Assembly: GCA_947630935.1 (NCBI GenBank) | Contig: CANRJL010000060.1 | Location: 1-6,498 of the forward strand | Reading direction: 5' to 3' | Source of the DNA: an uncultured Bacilli bacterium | Lineage (GTDB): Bacteria; Bacillota_I; Bacilli_A; RF39; UBA660 | Length of the DNA: 6,498 bases | Shown here: piece after piece, positions 5,584 through 6,498 of the stretch | Position numbering within the stretch: the stretch's first letter is position 1 | Layout of the letters: each line of letters begins with the position of its first letter | Position numbers and translations under genes: made by a program | Notes under the pieces: model-generated | Seen by the model: the letters and a program-made list of their open reading frames with translations, nothing else | Database searches by the model: none | Told to the model about the DNA's origin: nothing

Positions 5584-6412
5584 GTTTCAAGCTATTTAAA
5601 TTTTCATCAGCAATTTTATTATTATTTATACATAAATATCTCACCGCTCCTTTTGTTGTATCTGTTAAATTTTCAAATGGAGTTAAACTTGTTATCGTTC
5701 TAGCACTTTTAGTACTTTCTACACGATTTCTAGTAATCGAATCTGCATCTTTATTTATCTCAAACCAATTTGAATAACCGGCCACCGATAAATTTTGTAA
5801 TTTTCTAAAATTTCCATCTTTTATTCCATTGCAACACTTACTTAGTTCGTTATCATCAACATTGTAAAAATATAAATATTGTAATCTATTATCTAATCCA
5901 CTTAATGCACTATAATCAGAAATGTACACATTTTTAAAATACACATATACTAAATTAGGGCAATTTTGGATTCCATTTAAATCACTCAAAATTTTGCTAT
6001 CTATTACTAATTTTTCTAATGAAACTAAATTGTAAAAATCACTAAATGATTTTATATTTGAACTTGAATCTATTGTTAAATTTCTTACTGATTTTACTTC
6101 TTCTAATGATAATTGCCCATCTTCATTTAAATCATAATCTGATAACATGCCAAAATATCCATTATCACTACTACTATTAAATACTGTTCTCTGTAGGTCA
6201 TCATCATCTAATTTTAAATTTCCATCTAGTGCAAAAATATTTTCACCACTTCTAGCTGAATAATATACCTTTAAATCTTTTGTCACTCCATAAACATCGT
6301 TTAAACTTTGAAAATCTGTGTATGTTTTTCCTTTATCATCTCCACCTTTCATTACTTTTTGAATTTCTTCAGGCAACCCCGATTTTTTCAGCAAATACAA
6401 AGCTTTTCCCAC
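5573..6412 (-). CDS. LRR protein copy A, N-terminal segment (EF-hand plus first LRRs)
   Basis: This open segment has 276 residues to CGG 5584 in frame, then stops at TAA (5573-5575). It matches copy B from its HALYLF region on: GKALYLLKKSGLPEEIQ, then LNDVYGVTKDLKVYY. A canonical EF-hand loop, DLNEDGQLSLEE (residues 94-105, 6133-6098), has acidic or amide residues at 1, 3 and 5, Gly at 6 and Glu at 12, so calcium binding is likely. LRRs start directly after it (VRNLTIDSSSNIKSF, LEKLVIDSKILSDL, LCINNNKIADENL). GTG at 6412 with GGAG at 6421-6418 is the only visible start, but homology to copy B continues upstream across in-frame stops TGA (6448) and TAA (6454). The true 5' end is therefore lost, mutated, or outside the window. 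Confidence 0.8.
   Translation of the reverse strand: MGKALYLLKKSGLPEEIQKVMKGGDDKGKTYTDFQSLNDVYGVTKDLKVYYSARSGENIFALDGNLKLDDDDLQRTVFNSSSDNGYFGMLSDYDLNEDGQLSLEEVKSVRNLTIDSSSNIKSFSDFYNLVSLEKLVIDSKILSDLNGIQNCPNLVYVYFKNVYISDYSALSGLDNRLQYLYFYNVDDNELSKCCNGIKDGNFRKLQNLSVAGYSNWFEINKDADSITRNRVESTKSARTITSLTPFENLTDTTKGAVRYLCINNNKIADENLNSLKRIY
5582..5584 (-). promoter_or_regulatory. CGG +1 frameshift site, AAA-CGG-A, copy A
   Basis: The incoming frame reads LNSLK CGG ATT TAC TAA. Skipping the C gives AAA-GGA-TTT-ACT-AAT, that is KGFTNLYLL, a normal LRR strand. Copy B at the same place has CLIDFTQVETLQL in one continuous frame with no CGG. The two align without a gap if exactly one residue comes from C-GGA, which fixes the size of the shift. 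Confidence 0.8.
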
Positions 6413-6421
6413 ATACGCTCC

Positions 6422-6449
6422 ATTATAATGGATACAGTTGAAAAATCAA
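6422..6449 (-). promoter_or_regulatory. Possible sigma-A promoter just upstream of GTG 6412
   Basis: TTGATT (6449-6444) and a perfect TATAAT (6427-6422) are 16 bases apart on the minus strand. A transcript from here would begin about where the GTG start lies and past the GGAG at 6421-6418, so promoter and ribosome site cannot both be used. In AT-rich DNA this may be chance. Confidence 0.25.
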
Positions 6450-6461
6450 CCTTATTCTTTA

Positions 6462-6495
6462 TTTGTCAACCATTTTTATTTTTGTGGTTGACAAA
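6462..6495. repeat. Perfect 11-bp inverted repeat
   Basis: TTTGTCAACCA at 6462-6472 and TGGTTGACAAA at 6485-6495 form a perfect 11-bp stem around a T-rich 12-base loop. It lies in the degraded 5' part of copy A. It could be an operator-like site, a hairpin, or a footprint of an inserted element. No T-run follows either arm, so a terminator is unlikely. Confidence 0.6.
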
Positions 6496-6498
6496 CAG

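Larger units (their letters stand above)
3608..6412 (-). other. Reconstructed LRR gene copy A: four segments joined by three +1 shifts at CGG
   Basis: From GTG 6412 the frame steps +1 at CGG 5584, 4461 and, probably, 3665, to a TAG at 3608. The segments are 276, 374, 265 and 18 residues, about 933 in all, close to the matching part of copy B. It is a paralogue of copy B with the order shared N-terminal block, EF-hand, LRRs. Two of its CGG sites have no exact twin in copy B, and one (4461) lies near copy B's 901 site. Read without shifts, the gene would be three fragments, none with a convincing start. Decay is the alternative, but every break being +1 on CGG argues against it. Confidence 0.7.

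Noticed and set aside
899..5584. Sequencing or assembly insertions of a C
   Set aside because: The breaks are not in homopolymers, and fifteen out-of-frame CGGs leave the frame unaffected. A context-specific long-read error at CGG cannot be fully excluded without the reads.
899..5584. CGG reassigned to another amino acid such as Trp or Gln
   Set aside because: Such reassignments are known in some bacteria, but a triplet reassignment leaves the frame unchanged and would not bypass the stops that follow.
133..6412. Ordinary pseudogenisation of two LRR genes
   Set aside because: Decay would give mixed +1 and -1 indels and nonsense changes anywhere. Here all stop-forced breaks within the bodies of the genes are +1 and on CGG, with the reading otherwise open. 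The extreme 5' ends may be truly damaged.
6422..6495. Promoter with TTGACA (6495-6490 or 6472-6462 region) and TATAAT
   Set aside because: The TTGACA within the inverted repeat lies about 36 bases from TATAAT, too far for a sigma-A promoter. Only the weaker TTGATT pairing has a fitting distance.

Overview
The window is AT-rich, with a short palindromic intergenic repeat family and all genes on the minus strand. It looks like a low-GC Bacillota, most likely an uncultured gut-type clostridium. Two signs point there: leucine-rich repeat (LRR) surface proteins of a clostridial style, and a prepilin-like N-terminus of the kind common in those bacteria. I cannot name the species.

Layout, read in the minus-strand direction from high to low coordinates. 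At 6413-6498 lie the degraded or cut-off 5' end of LRR gene copy A and a perfect 11-bp inverted repeat. Copy A runs 6412-3608 as three long open segments in successive frames. It is followed, 8 bases after its predicted stop, by a small membrane-anchored protein (3599-3270). The interval 3269-3139 has no convincing gene. A doublet of palindromic REP-like repeats (3138-3078) abuts the start of LRR gene copy B. Copy B runs about 3061-133 as three long and two short segments in successive frames. A second repeat doublet and a degenerate third unit (130-35) close the window. Copies A and B are paralogues with the same plan: a shared N-terminal block, an EF-hand-like loop, then LRRs to the end.

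The notable observation is how the genes are broken. Each gene steps from frame to frame always in the same direction (+1), and each step falls exactly on a CGG codon. I scanned the coding strand by eye for CGG and found 22 occurrences. Fifteen are out of frame. The seven in frame with the proteins (5584, 4461, 3665, 3022, 2997, 1466, 901; first base on the minus strand) are four unavoidable frameshift points, two points needed to read a classical prepilin motif, and one where a shift is allowed and extends the LRR fold. CGG is never used as an ordinary arginine codon, while about 44 other arginines use AGA, AGG, CGT or CGA. At the two sites inside the prepilin motif the family consensus residue is glycine. 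That matches skipping the C and reading the following GGN codon. The economical reading is that in this organism CGG is a +1 frameshift site, C-GGN, giving Xaa-Gly. Two full-length proteins of about 933 and 974 residues would then be made from what looks like six fragments. Simple gene decay and sequencing error remain alternatives, but they do not explain why every break is +1 and on CGG.

Functionally the window holds a surface-protein locus: two large LRR proteins, at least one with a prepilin-type export/anchoring segment, plus a small single-pass membrane protein probably co-translated with copy A.
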